64,000 nucleotides of DNA from Ciborinia camelliae (taxonomy: Eukaryota; Ascomycota; Leotiomycetes; Helotiales; Sclerotiniaceae), in contig JANPYM010000003.1 in assembly GCA_025890175.1 (NCBI GenBank), positions 2,476,795-2,540,794 of the forward strand. Reading direction: 5' to 3'. A model generated the notes under the pieces. That model was not told the DNA's origin. It did not search any database and saw only the letters and a list, made by a program, of their open reading frames with translations. Positions within the stretch are counted from its first letter, which is position 1; each line of letters starts with the position of its first letter. The position numbers and the translations under genes were made by a program. Positions 49,110 to 58,512 of the stretch are shown here, one piece after another.

Positions 49110-50004
49110 TGAATCATATGGGATTAATACGAGGGAACGTGTATAATGAATTCAGGCAGGAAATTTGGGTTGAGATTTGATATATGAAATTGGGAATTGG
49201 GAATTGCATGTCCATAGGTGACTGACTGACTGCATGGTTGGATGGATAGATGGGAGTTTGATATGTTATAATAGATACCAGTGGCTTTTTATTTTATATT
49301 GTATTGCCTTTTTACCATTCTTTTTAATTACTTCTTTCTATAGGCTATGAAAAAATTTATATATTCTTGAGCTAGATTGGAGCTTGTTTTTTTCCCTTTC
49401 TACCTTGGTTACCGCGGTTATCTGGAGTTTTCTTTCTTATCTAGCCTTTTTCTTCTTTTTTTTTTGTGAATGAATAGTTGGGTAGGTAGGTAGGGGGGTA
49501 GGTAGGGGGGTAGGTAGGTAGGTAGGTAGGTAGGTAGGTAATCAATTGATAGATACCTAGGTATGCATCCATTCATTATCCTAGATACTCGATTAGTAGT
49601 TGTTAGTTGATGAGGAAGGGGAAGGGGAAGGGGAAGTCCTTCTACAGAGGAAATTGAAATTGGAATTTGAATTTGAATTTGGTTGAAGCATTCCCTTCCT
49701 TACCTAGGTGGTAGGTATCTGGAAATTCTGCACTCTGGGCCTCGAATCAATCCACCTCGAGCTATCAATCAATCAATCAATCGATCAATTTTTAATTAAT
49801 AATCAATCAATCGATCAATTTTTAATTAGGTAATCAGCGCACGGTGCCACCCATGCTCCAATTACCTACTACCTAGCCTCACCTAGCCTCACCTCACCTC
49901 GCTTATCACAACCCACCATTTCTCAGGGCTACAAAATTCAAACACAAATAATATACATCCAAATAATTACCGCATCACCAATCAAAATATTGATACATAT
50001 CACT
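49110..50004. other. Intergenic with TAGG tract and poly-T
   Basis: Spacer between the DUF2985 gene and the tRNA. It holds T-runs (about 49450-49465), the taggtagg tract 49481-49540, a ggaaggggaaggg tract (about 49615-49635) and a duplicated block: aatcaatcaatcgatcaatttttaat-type sequence at about 49769-49800 recurs at about 49801-49828. Confidence 0.55.
49481..49540. repeat. (TAGG)n tract, interrupted by G-runs
   Basis: About twelve tagg units with two ggggg interruptions. It is the complement of the cctA motif at 50953-51029. Confidence 0.9.
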
Positions 50005-50113
50005 GGCCGGATGGTGTAGTTGGTTATCACGTGTCCTTAACAATTCACACTTGTTGTACTGGTTGTGTTCCGTTATACGGACAAGGTCCTGGGATCGTGC
50101 CCCAGTCTGGTCA
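50005..50113 (+). tRNA. tRNA-Val(AAC), intron-containing
   Basis: Acceptor GGCCGGA (50005-50011) pairs with TCTGGTC (50106-50112), discriminator A at 50113. A D-arm (TGGTGTAGTTGGTTATCA) follows. The anticodon stem TGTCC (50032-50036) pairs with GGACA (50079-50083). The loop TTAACA gives anticodon AAC at 50039-50041, so valine. A 35-nt intron (about 50043-50077) sits one base 3' of the anticodon, the canonical position. The T-stem CTGGG/CCCAG is perfect. The T-loop reads ATCGTGC instead of the usual TTCGANN, so the normally conserved T54 and A58 appear swapped to A and T. This is odd for a functional tRNA and for the B-box, so it could be a decaying copy. Confidence 0.82.
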
Positions 50114-50114
50114 A

Positions 50115-50121
50115 TTTTTTT
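50115..50121 (+). terminator. RNA polymerase III T-run terminator
   Basis: Seven consecutive T residues start two bases after the tRNA 3' end, which is the expected Pol III termination signal. Confidence 0.65.
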
Positions 50122-50246
50122 GGGGGTTTTTTTGTTTTTTTTGGGGGGGGGAAGAAGGGGGGAGGTTTTGAGGATTTGAGGATTTGGGGGTTTGGGGAGA
50201 AGGGGGGGGAGAGTGGCTTGTGTGGGGGGGAGAGTCGCTTATATAT

Positions 50247-50256
50247 NNNNNNNNNN
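50247..50256. other. Assembly gap (10 N)
   Basis: Ten Ns lie in a low-complexity stretch of T-runs and G-runs (about 50114-50290). The words gcttatatat occur just before and just after the gap, so the true sequence may contain a collapsed or overlapping repeat. Confidence 0.95.
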
Positions 50257-50952
50257 GCTTATATATGTTTTTGATATATATTCCAAGGTTTTTTTTATAA
50301 GATTGATTAGTTTGCGTTACGCTCTGTGAACAATTACATACATACATAGCCATCCTACCTAGATAGCATAATGATAACTTCGTCCTCCAGCTTCTTACAC
50401 TCTTTCATCTACGTGGACCAGTTTGATTATGCTGGACTGGACTGGACTGAAAAGCTAGCTACGCTCGGACGAGCGCCGGATAAACGGAGTTCGGAAATAA
50501 GTAGGTACACGGACATCAATGATCTGCATCGTGCTCATCCTAACGACTACCTACCGACGCTATCACTACCTACCGAAGATACCGTACCCCGCTATGATGT
50601 CGAAAGGTACCTAATTATATCTAACGGTTCTAGATCCGAATCATATTGTCATTAGTATCATCATTCTCATCATCATCTCGAGTCATTTCAAGGTCCGAGT
50701 CTACTTAGCTTCAAATCTAGAGCTTTAGGAAGCTATCTGATCATCTATCTAAAGTACCTAGTGTACGAGTAGTCCTCGAGGCTAACTTTTCCGATGTCTA
50801 TTTAATCGCCTCCTTCCCTCCTGGAAATCCTTTCTGATCTTTTTCAAACACTTTTTTACACTCGTTCAATTTCCAAAGGTTAGGTTCGCCACTCGTTCAA
50901 TTTCCTTCTTTACTCTCTTTCAATTTCGACATCGGGATATCTAGGTATCTAT

Positions 50953-51029
50953 CTACCTACCTACCTACCTACCTACCTACCTACCTACCTACCTACCTAC
51001 CTACCTACCTACCTACCTACCTACCTACT
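50953..51029. repeat. (CTAC)n tract
   Basis: About 19 near-perfect ctac units, the longest microsatellite in the window. Confidence 0.95.
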
Positions 51030-51299
51030 TACTTAATGTCTAGTATTTGTATCTTTTTATACTTTATTCATTTTTATTATATCTGTACTCGTTTTGATCA
51101 TACCTACACTCATTTTAACTATACCCAATCTTTATCCTCTTAATTTTATACCCCTCATTACCATCCTCATCTTTCCATTCTTACATATCCCCGGGCCTCG
51201 CTACCACCAACGACATGTTTATTACTTTCGGGCTCTTCAGACGTCAAGCAAAAAGATTTATCATGATTCAATAAACGATATCGGGTTTTGGGATCTTCG

Positions 51300-51975
51300 A
51301 ATTTCTTCAACTATATCTTCTTCAACTTGTTCTTATTTCTTTAATTATATCTTTTTCAATTATATCTTCTTCAACTTGTTTTTATTTCTTTAACTATATC
51401 TTTTTCAATTATATCTTCTTCAATTTATTCTTATTTCTTTAATTATATCTTCTTTAATTATATCTTCTTCAACTTGTTCTTATTTCTTTAACTATATTTT
51501 CTTCAACTATATCTTTTTCAACTTATTCTTGTTTCTTTAATTATATCTTCTTCAACTATATTTTTTTTAATTTGTTCTTGTTTCTTTAACTGTATTTTCT
51601 TCGATTACTTTATCTTCAATTTGTTCTTGTTTCTTTAACTATATCTTTTTCGACTACTTCATTTTCAATTTGTTCTTGTTTTTTTAACTATATCTTCTTC
51701 GACTACTTCATTTTCAACTTGTTCTTGTTTCTTTAACTATATCTTCTTCGATTATACCCCTTCTTCGACTTCTTCAATTATGCCCCTTTAACTGTATCTT
51801 CTTCGACTATACCCCTTCTTCGACTACTTCAACTATATCTTCTTCAACTATATCTTCTTCAACTATATCTTCTTCAACTATATCTTCTTCAACTATATCT
51901 TCTTCAACTATATCTTCTTCAACTATATCTTCTTCAACTATATCTTCTTCAACTATATCTCCTTCATTATATCTC
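51300..51975. repeat. 15-bp minisatellite family, tcttcaactatatct-type
   Basis: Degenerate units with variants (ttcaacttgttcttatttctttaa alternating with ttatatcttcttcaa) occupy 51300-51840, then eight perfect copies run 51841-51960. Read on the minus strand, the perfect block is an open frame repeating EEDIV, which is a by-product of the 15-bp period. Confidence 0.95.
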
Positions 51976-53474
51976 CAACTACATTTTACTTTCGAATCTT
52001 TCTCATCCGAAAAATATGTCGATCCTCTAATAAAACACGGCTCAGATAACTTATAGAACTTCAATAATTCTTCAAAACAGTATTAGTGCTATGCTTTCTC
52101 TACATCGGTTCGAAATAAAGAGTTTAATATTTCATTACTATTAAAAATGAATACTCCAAGTTATATACACTACTAATAAGTCACCAATTGATGTTTTTAT
52201 ATTGCACTTAATAATGACTGTTAAAGTCGTCATCATTTCTCAGGAGTTTCTGGAGGAGTTTCGATTGGTACTTATGGAATCCCTGTACTGGACCTTTATT
52301 ATTTTTCTCGACCTTACCGGTCGGTCTACTTTCGCTTTCCTTCATCATCGCATCCATTACAATACTGAGAGATCCAAGATGGCGAATATTTCACTCACCC
52401 CCTCGCTCCTCTTCTCATCCATGGACTCTCCTACATTCCGCCAACGTCAGCCAAAACATCCGAAGAAGAATCCACTGGGATACTTCCACCAGGCAAACAT
52501 ATCAAGTCATCTCGGGGGGTAATAGGATAGGTTATTGTGATTTCAATCCCAAAACCTCATCTAGTGCACAAACAGTTCTTTTGATTCTTGGTATCTGTGC
52601 TATTCTATTCTATTCGTATGGCACCTCGCGCTCATCGTATCGTTGCCGCTGGTTCTCTTGTCTTGTCGTTACTTGTGATGTTTTGTTTCCGTCAGTGTTT
52701 GTTGGGAGGGAATCGCATGCTTTGGGTTGGGAGAAAGCTGTTATCCGGGTGCATGGGATGGGACATGCTCTGGTTAGATCGTGTTCGGATGGAGTTTAGG
52801 GTCTTGTTGGGGAATCTTGGGGTGGGGAGGTTGTTAATTTATTGTAATGCGAGGTTGTTAAACAAGTAATAGGGCGGAGTAGGGGGAAAACGGGAGGCTT
52901 ACGATTGTTGTTGCTGTTGCTGCTGAAGGGTTAGGTCTTTGTTCCTACTTAATTCTTTCCTGGAGAGTGCACTCAGAGCTGATGTAGATGAAAAGGGGGT
53001 GGAGGATTCGACGAGTATCCCCATTCGAGCTCCAACCCTCCACCAGCGAGTGCTGAGATGACGGTCTTGGTACTTGATCTATTGAACTTCAAAAAGAGAT
53101 TATTGGGACTTGAATCTCCCGGTGGGGGGCACTTCAAAAGTTCAAGTCAAATCATGATAAGTGAAATCGCCATGATCTCCAGGAAGTCTTCTCGATAGGT
53201 ATCATGTCATTATTCATTTACTCTAATGCTATATAAGTCGCATGGTATATCTATATATCCTCGATGGATCCCAATCTGAAACGCCTCGCTGCAGAAATAC
53301 TTCATAAACAGAAAAGAAACCCTATGCCGACTCGCGTTGGCATGAAGAGCATCACACATATGGTGTTAATGGCAGAAACTCTGATCCGCACCTTCTCCTC
53401 CTGGCCTTGGCCCTGGCCCGGCCACCAAACAATCTTGCCCTTCCTTTATCTCAACCTTCCACGCTCCATCCAAC

Positions 53475-54440
53475 CTAGACGGATTGTTGGCCATACCGCC
53501 CTCCGTTATTCTTCATCGCGGGAGAAGCTGCATTCTCCATAGGAACTTCCGACGTCTCGAATTCGTGACCCTTCTTCCCATGGATGATAGCGCTTGGATG
53601 ACGAAGATTAAAGATAATGACGACCAAGAACATCAGCGACGCATCAAAGATATAGATGAACATTTCTTTCGACAACAAATACCCGTTGTTTCCCTGCACA
53701 TACTCGATGATGCGAAAGATGGAACGAATCATGATGAAAGTACTGGCGACATAAAGAATGGACAAGTACTGTTGCCAGGGGACGGCGGAAGCCGAAGGGC
53801 CGGCTCCCCCTTGGCCGCGCGTAATTCGAAAGTGGAAAAAGCCGGCCGTGACGATGAAGAAGCCGAAGAAGAGAACCTGGACGATGAGACCTCCCGTGAG
53901 GATCAGCTCGCTGGTGTGGACGGCGGAAGGAGTCTTGGCGCTGGCCATCATGCCTCCACCTCCGGCTTGCATGAGAAAGGAGAGCACGTCTCCGCCGACG
54001 AAGATCTTGGTCAACCAGCGCGCGCGGATCAGCGAGTATTTCTCCCCCTGCGTGAGTCCGATGATGCGTCCGAGGACCATGTAGATGGATGCGGCGAAGA
54101 AGGCGGGCGCGAGGAGGATGAAGAGTGATTGGATGATGTATGGGAGGAGCGTCCAGTCGCCATAATTCTGTCGCGATGAGATGAATCGCCCGACGTACCC
54201 GACGGTTTCAACTATCGGGATTGGGTTAGTCTCCATGCGGGCAAGCGGAACTGATATCAGGAATGTCGACTTACATAAACCTCCGATGACGAAGGGAATG
54301 AAATACCATGTTCGCTTCGAGATTAATTGGTAGGCGTGGAAGATGGCGGAGAGGCCGAATAAAGCAAAGGCGGCGATGGCTGCGGCTGAAGAGGGGTTAT
54401 AGTGATAGAACATGTACTTTTCTCCCGGTGTCGTCGACAT
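53475..54440 (-). CDS. RTA1-like seven-helix membrane protein
   Basis: Exons 54275-54440 and 53475-54211 (intron 54212-54274) give 300 aa. It starts MSTTPGEKYMFYHYNPSSAA; the intron joins GGL|FETVGYVGRFIS, the family signature that unspliced translation would destroy. About seven hydrophobic helices follow, including YIIQSLFILLAPAFFAASIY, ELILTGGLIVQVLFFGFFIV and FIYIFDASLMFLVVIIFNLR, with IFRIIEYVQG before the last. The C-terminus is polar. RTA1-family proteins include lipid-translocating exporters and confer resistance to aminocholesterol-type compounds and other membrane stress in yeast. Which lipid this one handles is not shown. Confidence 0.93.
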   Translation of the reverse strand: MSTTPGEKYMFYHYNPSSAAAIAAFALFGLSAIFHAYQLISKRTWYFIPFVIGGLCKSTFLISVPLARMETNPIPIVETVGYVGRFISSRQNYGDWTLLPYIIQSLFILLAPAFFAASIYMVLGRIIGLTQGEKYSLIRARWLTKIFVGGDVLSFLMQAGGGGMMASAKTPSAVHTSELILTGGLIVQVLFFGFFIVTAGFFHFRITRGQGGAGPSASAVPWQQYLSILYVASTFIMIRSIFRIIEYVQGNNGYLLSKEMFIYIFDASLMFLVVIIFNLRHPSAIIHGKKGHEFETSEVPMENAASPAMKNNGGRYGQQSV

Positions 54441-56528
54441 GATGGCTGGTAGATCGAATGTATCGCGCGTTTATTTATCTGGTGATTGGATATGGATAGA
54501 TATGAAGATTGAGATGGCTAAAAGCTAGATATCGAGATTCGACACTTTAAACTACTTATATATACCTCTCAATGGAAGAGAAATAGAAATAGGAATCGGA
54601 ATAAGACGATCGTATCGAAGAAAACGTGATGAAGAAGGATGGAGTAAGAACAGCGGAAAGACAACCTTTATGCACGATAGGGACGAGAGCTATATAATAA
54701 GAGATTCCAAAACCCACGTAGATGGTGTCGATCAGCACCAACGAATTCCCACACACGCCGCACTTGATTGGACCAATGCGCCTGAATACCACCCTGCGGT
54801 CTAGAAGACCCCATCGCATTCGGCGTCTTTTCGTACTCGGTCCGAGAAGGGCGGAGCTTTAACTTTTTTCAGGAGTTCGGTTCGCGATTCTCCCGCCCTC
54901 CGTGGGAAAAAGTTTATTTTGCGCCGGGTCTTCGACTAATGTGGTAGGTATACTTGTCTCCTGGGCTGCGGTGGATGATTGTGCATGGCGAGATGTGAAA
55001 GGGGTTTTCTTTGCATAATGTGTTTCTTGGGGTGTGGAACGATTGGACTTGTGGCTGTCTTGGGGTTGTTGGCGTCTGGTCTTTGACTCACGGGTGTGCT
55101 GTGTAGGTGGCTGGCGCTGGGCCAATTCTTGGCGGGAAGAGTTTTTCCTCTTTTCATCTTCTTGTCTACATCAATCCATATGTAATCAGAAGATGGATTG
55201 TGGATGAATATGACAACATCGGAAAGAGAACTCTTGAATCTTGGGATGAAAATCATTAAATATCTCTTGGAAGTTGGGGCAAAGGAGGCTCATCGTGCAG
55301 GTGGTCTATGTACTTCTTCTACTTACTTGCTTGTTTGGTTATATTCTCCGAGTTTCCCCATGACACTTGTTGGAATTGATGATATAATTTTGGAGATCCG
55401 AGTCAGTCAGATCAGGCGGGCTATACATTTTTCGAGTCAGTTGGTTGGTTTCCTTTATCACGTCGAGAATCTAGATCCTCATCTAGATTCTTGAATATGG
55501 TATTCTTTCTTACATATCTACCTACCGTTATCTCCAAGATTCCGAACTTGGCACATTTAAACCATGTTGACGCTTGGGTCATGGTTCAATTCATCTTTCC
55601 CGGCTAAATTCTAGTCTTTTCCGGTTTACTTTGAGGATATACCAGATATACCAGATATGCAGACTCCAGATTCCAGAAGTCATCCTTGGAATAATTCCTA
55701 TAGAGTATACGAAGTAGATGGCTTTTAAGAATATCCTTCATATTCTATCGAAGATCCTTATCGAGGTTTGGTTGTACCGGTACCTAGGTACCTTTACCTT
55801 GTGCTGTACGGAGTAGGTATGGAGAATAATGAACCTGGCTGGGTCACAGATAACATTTATTATACGTGGAGTCGTGGATCCGCGTATGGAGTGATCGCCA
55901 AGATTCTCGTCGCTTGATTGGCAATGATTATTTGGAAACACGTGGAAAAGCTTTAAATTTAATGATCCCGTATATGATTGGCTCGTTTAACCCAAAAACC
56001 CTTGTTAGCGCACAGAGGCCGTTCGTATTCTCGTAATAAAGTAAATAAGGTATAATTATTCTCTCGCATTTCGGATTTTCTTCACCGAATTTCCAAATTT
56101 CAACCATCCATAGCCCAACAACAACAACAATGACAACAACATCATCATCACGGATTCACGGATTCACGGACTCACAGATTCACAGCACAAAATTGTTCCT
56201 GGCTAAAAAATCAACTACATCCGTACACTACTCCTGCATAACATAACTTCTACTACTATACATAGCAACAACTTAACCATAGGGTTCCCCCTCTTTGACC
56301 TATCAATTAACCTTCATTTTTTGGGACTTCGCTTGCATCGCTTCGCCTTTCTTCATTATTGCCTATTGTTGGCATCCATCTTTTTGTGCTCGGTTCTCGT
56401 TTCTCGTTTCTCGTACCACAATTTTGCACATTTATCATTTGTCTGTCTCTTGTTGCTACCTACCCCTATCGCTATCGCTATCGTACTTCGTATAGTCAAA
56501 CAAGATATATTTAGTAACAATAACGATC
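54441..56528. other. Intergenic between the RTA1-like and Zn2Cys6 genes
   Basis: The two genes are divergent, so both promoters lie here. Two overlapping minus-strand frames at about 54859-55256 (Gln/Pro/Ser/Thr-rich) and one at 54556-54819 show no family signature, so I do not call a gene. A tandem of ggattcac(g)-type units lies at about 56150-56185 just upstream of the regulator, in its likely leader, and ends with ggctaaaaaatc. Confidence 0.45.
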
Positions 56529-57899
56529 ATGCAAGGGGCATCACGTAAGCCACATCGAAAAGTTCGGACTGGTTGTCGAGTTTGCAAATCCAGGAAAATT
56601 AAGGTACGTGGACTTTACTTACCCGACTTCCACATACTTGAACGTTTTCTTTGGTGTGTTTAACCTATTGGCTAATAATTCTCTTCTTTAGTGCGATGAA
56701 AATAAGCCATCATGTAAGCAAGCCATCGTGACAGGACTGGACAGGATTCCTCTGGCATTGGTCTAACAATGATAATAGGTAATAATTGCATCAGGCATTC
56801 CGTACCATGCGATATCATGACCGCTTCTTCAAGCGCAGCTGCACCTCCTGCATCCGTCCCCTCTCCTAATCCTAGCTCCAGTGGTACTACAATCAACACA
56901 TTCAGCCCAATGAGGAGTGGTATCAAATCATCAATTTCTCCTCCACAAAGACCATTACCTTCAATTTCTATGCTCGATGGTCATTCGCCGAGCTTTACTC
57001 TCCTTGACATGGAACTACTTCATCATTACACAACATCCACATGCATGACTTTAGCCTCAAGTCCTGCTATGGCAACATTATGGCGAATCAATGTTCCACA
57101 ACTTGCTTATTCCCATGAATTTCTGATGCGGGGTCTGGTGGCCACTGCGGCTCTTCATGTTGCTTATTATAAGCCGGAAAGAAGAGACTTTTATATCGAG
57201 CGTGCTGCATTTCATCATCAACAAGCTTTAGCTACCGCGACTGCCATGCTTTCTGACGTCAACGATGATAATTGTACCGCCCTTTACCTATTCACATCAC
57301 TTACGTGCCTATACGCGATAGGAAGCCCTCGAAAACCTCTGGATTTCTTAATTGTTAGTGAGAATGATGTCTCTGATTGGGTGTTCCTTATGAGAGGAGT
57401 CAGAGCCATATCAGACCACGCCAAGGAAAACATTTGGAGAGGTAACTTGGGTCCGATGATCAGCGCTGGAGCAAGACGTGAAATGTTAAGGAAAGATCAG
57501 ATCAATGATCCTCCCAATCAAGATCTCATCAATTTGGCCAATTTTCTCTCGGCATCTACCGCCGACCCACAAGAGTTGATGGCATATATCGATGCAATAA
57601 CTGAACTTCAGATATCCTTCAAGATTGTCGCAAATAGGAACCGCGATAATTTTGAACCTACTGATATGTTCCTCTGGCCATATCGAGTACCTGACCATTA
57701 CTTATCGCTCCTTCGAAAACGGACTGCCGGGGCTCTTACCATCTATGCATACTTTGCAGTGATATTGAAACATGTGGATTCATATTGGTGGACGAAAGGC
57801 TGGCCCGAATATCTTATTGCTCTGATTTATGGGTTGTTGGACGAAGAACATCGATTATGGATCAGAGGACCTATTGAAGAAATTGGATGGATCCCTTAA
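56529..57899 (+). CDS. Zn(II)2Cys6 transcription factor, UPC2/sterol-uptake-control type
   Basis: Exons 56529-56603, 56692-56713 (only 22 nt) and 56779-57899 join to 405 aa. The zinc cluster is assembled from all three exons: C16-x2-C19-x6-C26-x6-C33-x2-C36-x6-C43 (first exon TGCRVCKSRKIK, then CDENKPSC, then NNCIRHSVPC). A Ser/Pro/Ala linker and a fungal-specific regulatory domain follow, with LLHHYTTSTCMTLASSPAMA, ATLWRINVPQLAYSHEFLM and RGLVATAALHVAYYKPERRD. It ends GPIEEIGWIP. The layout (N-terminal zinc cluster, short linker, compact C-terminal domain) is the UPC2/ECM22-like class, in which the C-terminal part senses sterol in yeast. Whether this copy regulates sterol genes is inference from family and from nearby erg6 and RTA1-like genes. 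Confidence 0.9.
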
Positions 57900-58512
57900 T
57901 TATTGCTGGTGCTTTAGATGGGATGTACATGGTTAGCGGTGATTTCGGCTTTTTTCGAAAGTTCCGGAACAATTGTTTTGGTCTTGAATGATGAGGTCGG
58001 GAAATGACCAGGAGGCATTTAAAGCATCCGCGAGGTTGCGATAGGTACTGTATTTTTAATGGCTACGAACCTGTGGGAAAGGTCAATGCTGCTGGGCTGC
58101 TTTGAGAAAAGATAACGGCGTATCTTCGGTTTTCAATACGAATTAAGATCATGAAATTGAGGATAGTTGTTCATATGAGCATTCCTCGAGATGATTTTTA
58201 CGAACCCGCAATGCAAATCAGGGATGATATGGGTTCGACGTTGAGGAACGATGCTCAGACTCGCTTACCATGTAGATGGGCAGAGAGGTGCTGAATACCT
58301 TCTCTCTGAGTGAAATCTTTTTGATACCTTCTTCTGTGAGTTTGTTTGCGCTTTTGTTCAAAGTTGATTGGGTCACAAGTTTCTGTAGTAATTTCTACTT
58401 CATATTCGCTACTTAATACAACACATGAAACCTTTCCTTTTCCTGGTCTAACAAAAAAGAACTTCCGCCACATTCGCCATTGATGCTATGTTCAACTCAA
58501 CTCTCCATCTTC
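57900..58512. other. Intergenic, no supported gene
   Basis: The Zn2Cys6 gene (plus) and the knottin-exon array (minus) converge here. A minus-strand frame at 58255-58473 is basic but has no recognisable pattern and probably lies in trailing sequence of the array. Confidence 0.5.

Larger units (their letters stand above)
50257..53474. other. Simple-sequence-rich intergenic region
   Basis: No gene supported over about 3.2 kb. It carries a long cctA tract (50953-51029), then nearly 700 bases of a 15-bp minisatellite family (51300-51975), then ordinary AT-rich DNA. A frame at 52588-52869 with a hydrophobic stretch (AHRIVAAGSLVLSLLVMFCF) has an ATG at 52618 in its middle; a decayed or short membrane protein is possible but not supported by neighbours or family. 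Confidence 0.45.

Noticed and set aside
51807..52064. EEDIV-repeat frame on the minus strand
   Set aside because: It is a by-product of the 15-bp minisatellite read in frame; no start context or domain.
52588..52869. Hydrophobic frame (AHRIVAAGSLVLSLLVMFCF)
   Set aside because: An ATG at 52618 and a hydrophobic stretch are suggestive, but I find no continuation, splice partner or family; low support.
53484..54128. A 214-codon acidic frame opposite the RTA1-like gene
   Set aside because: Antisense shadow of the hydrophobic coding frame.
54859..55256. Overlapping minus-strand Gln/Pro/Ser-rich frames
   Set aside because: Low-complexity composition, no consistent start, and two frames overlap; a real gene cannot be distinguished.
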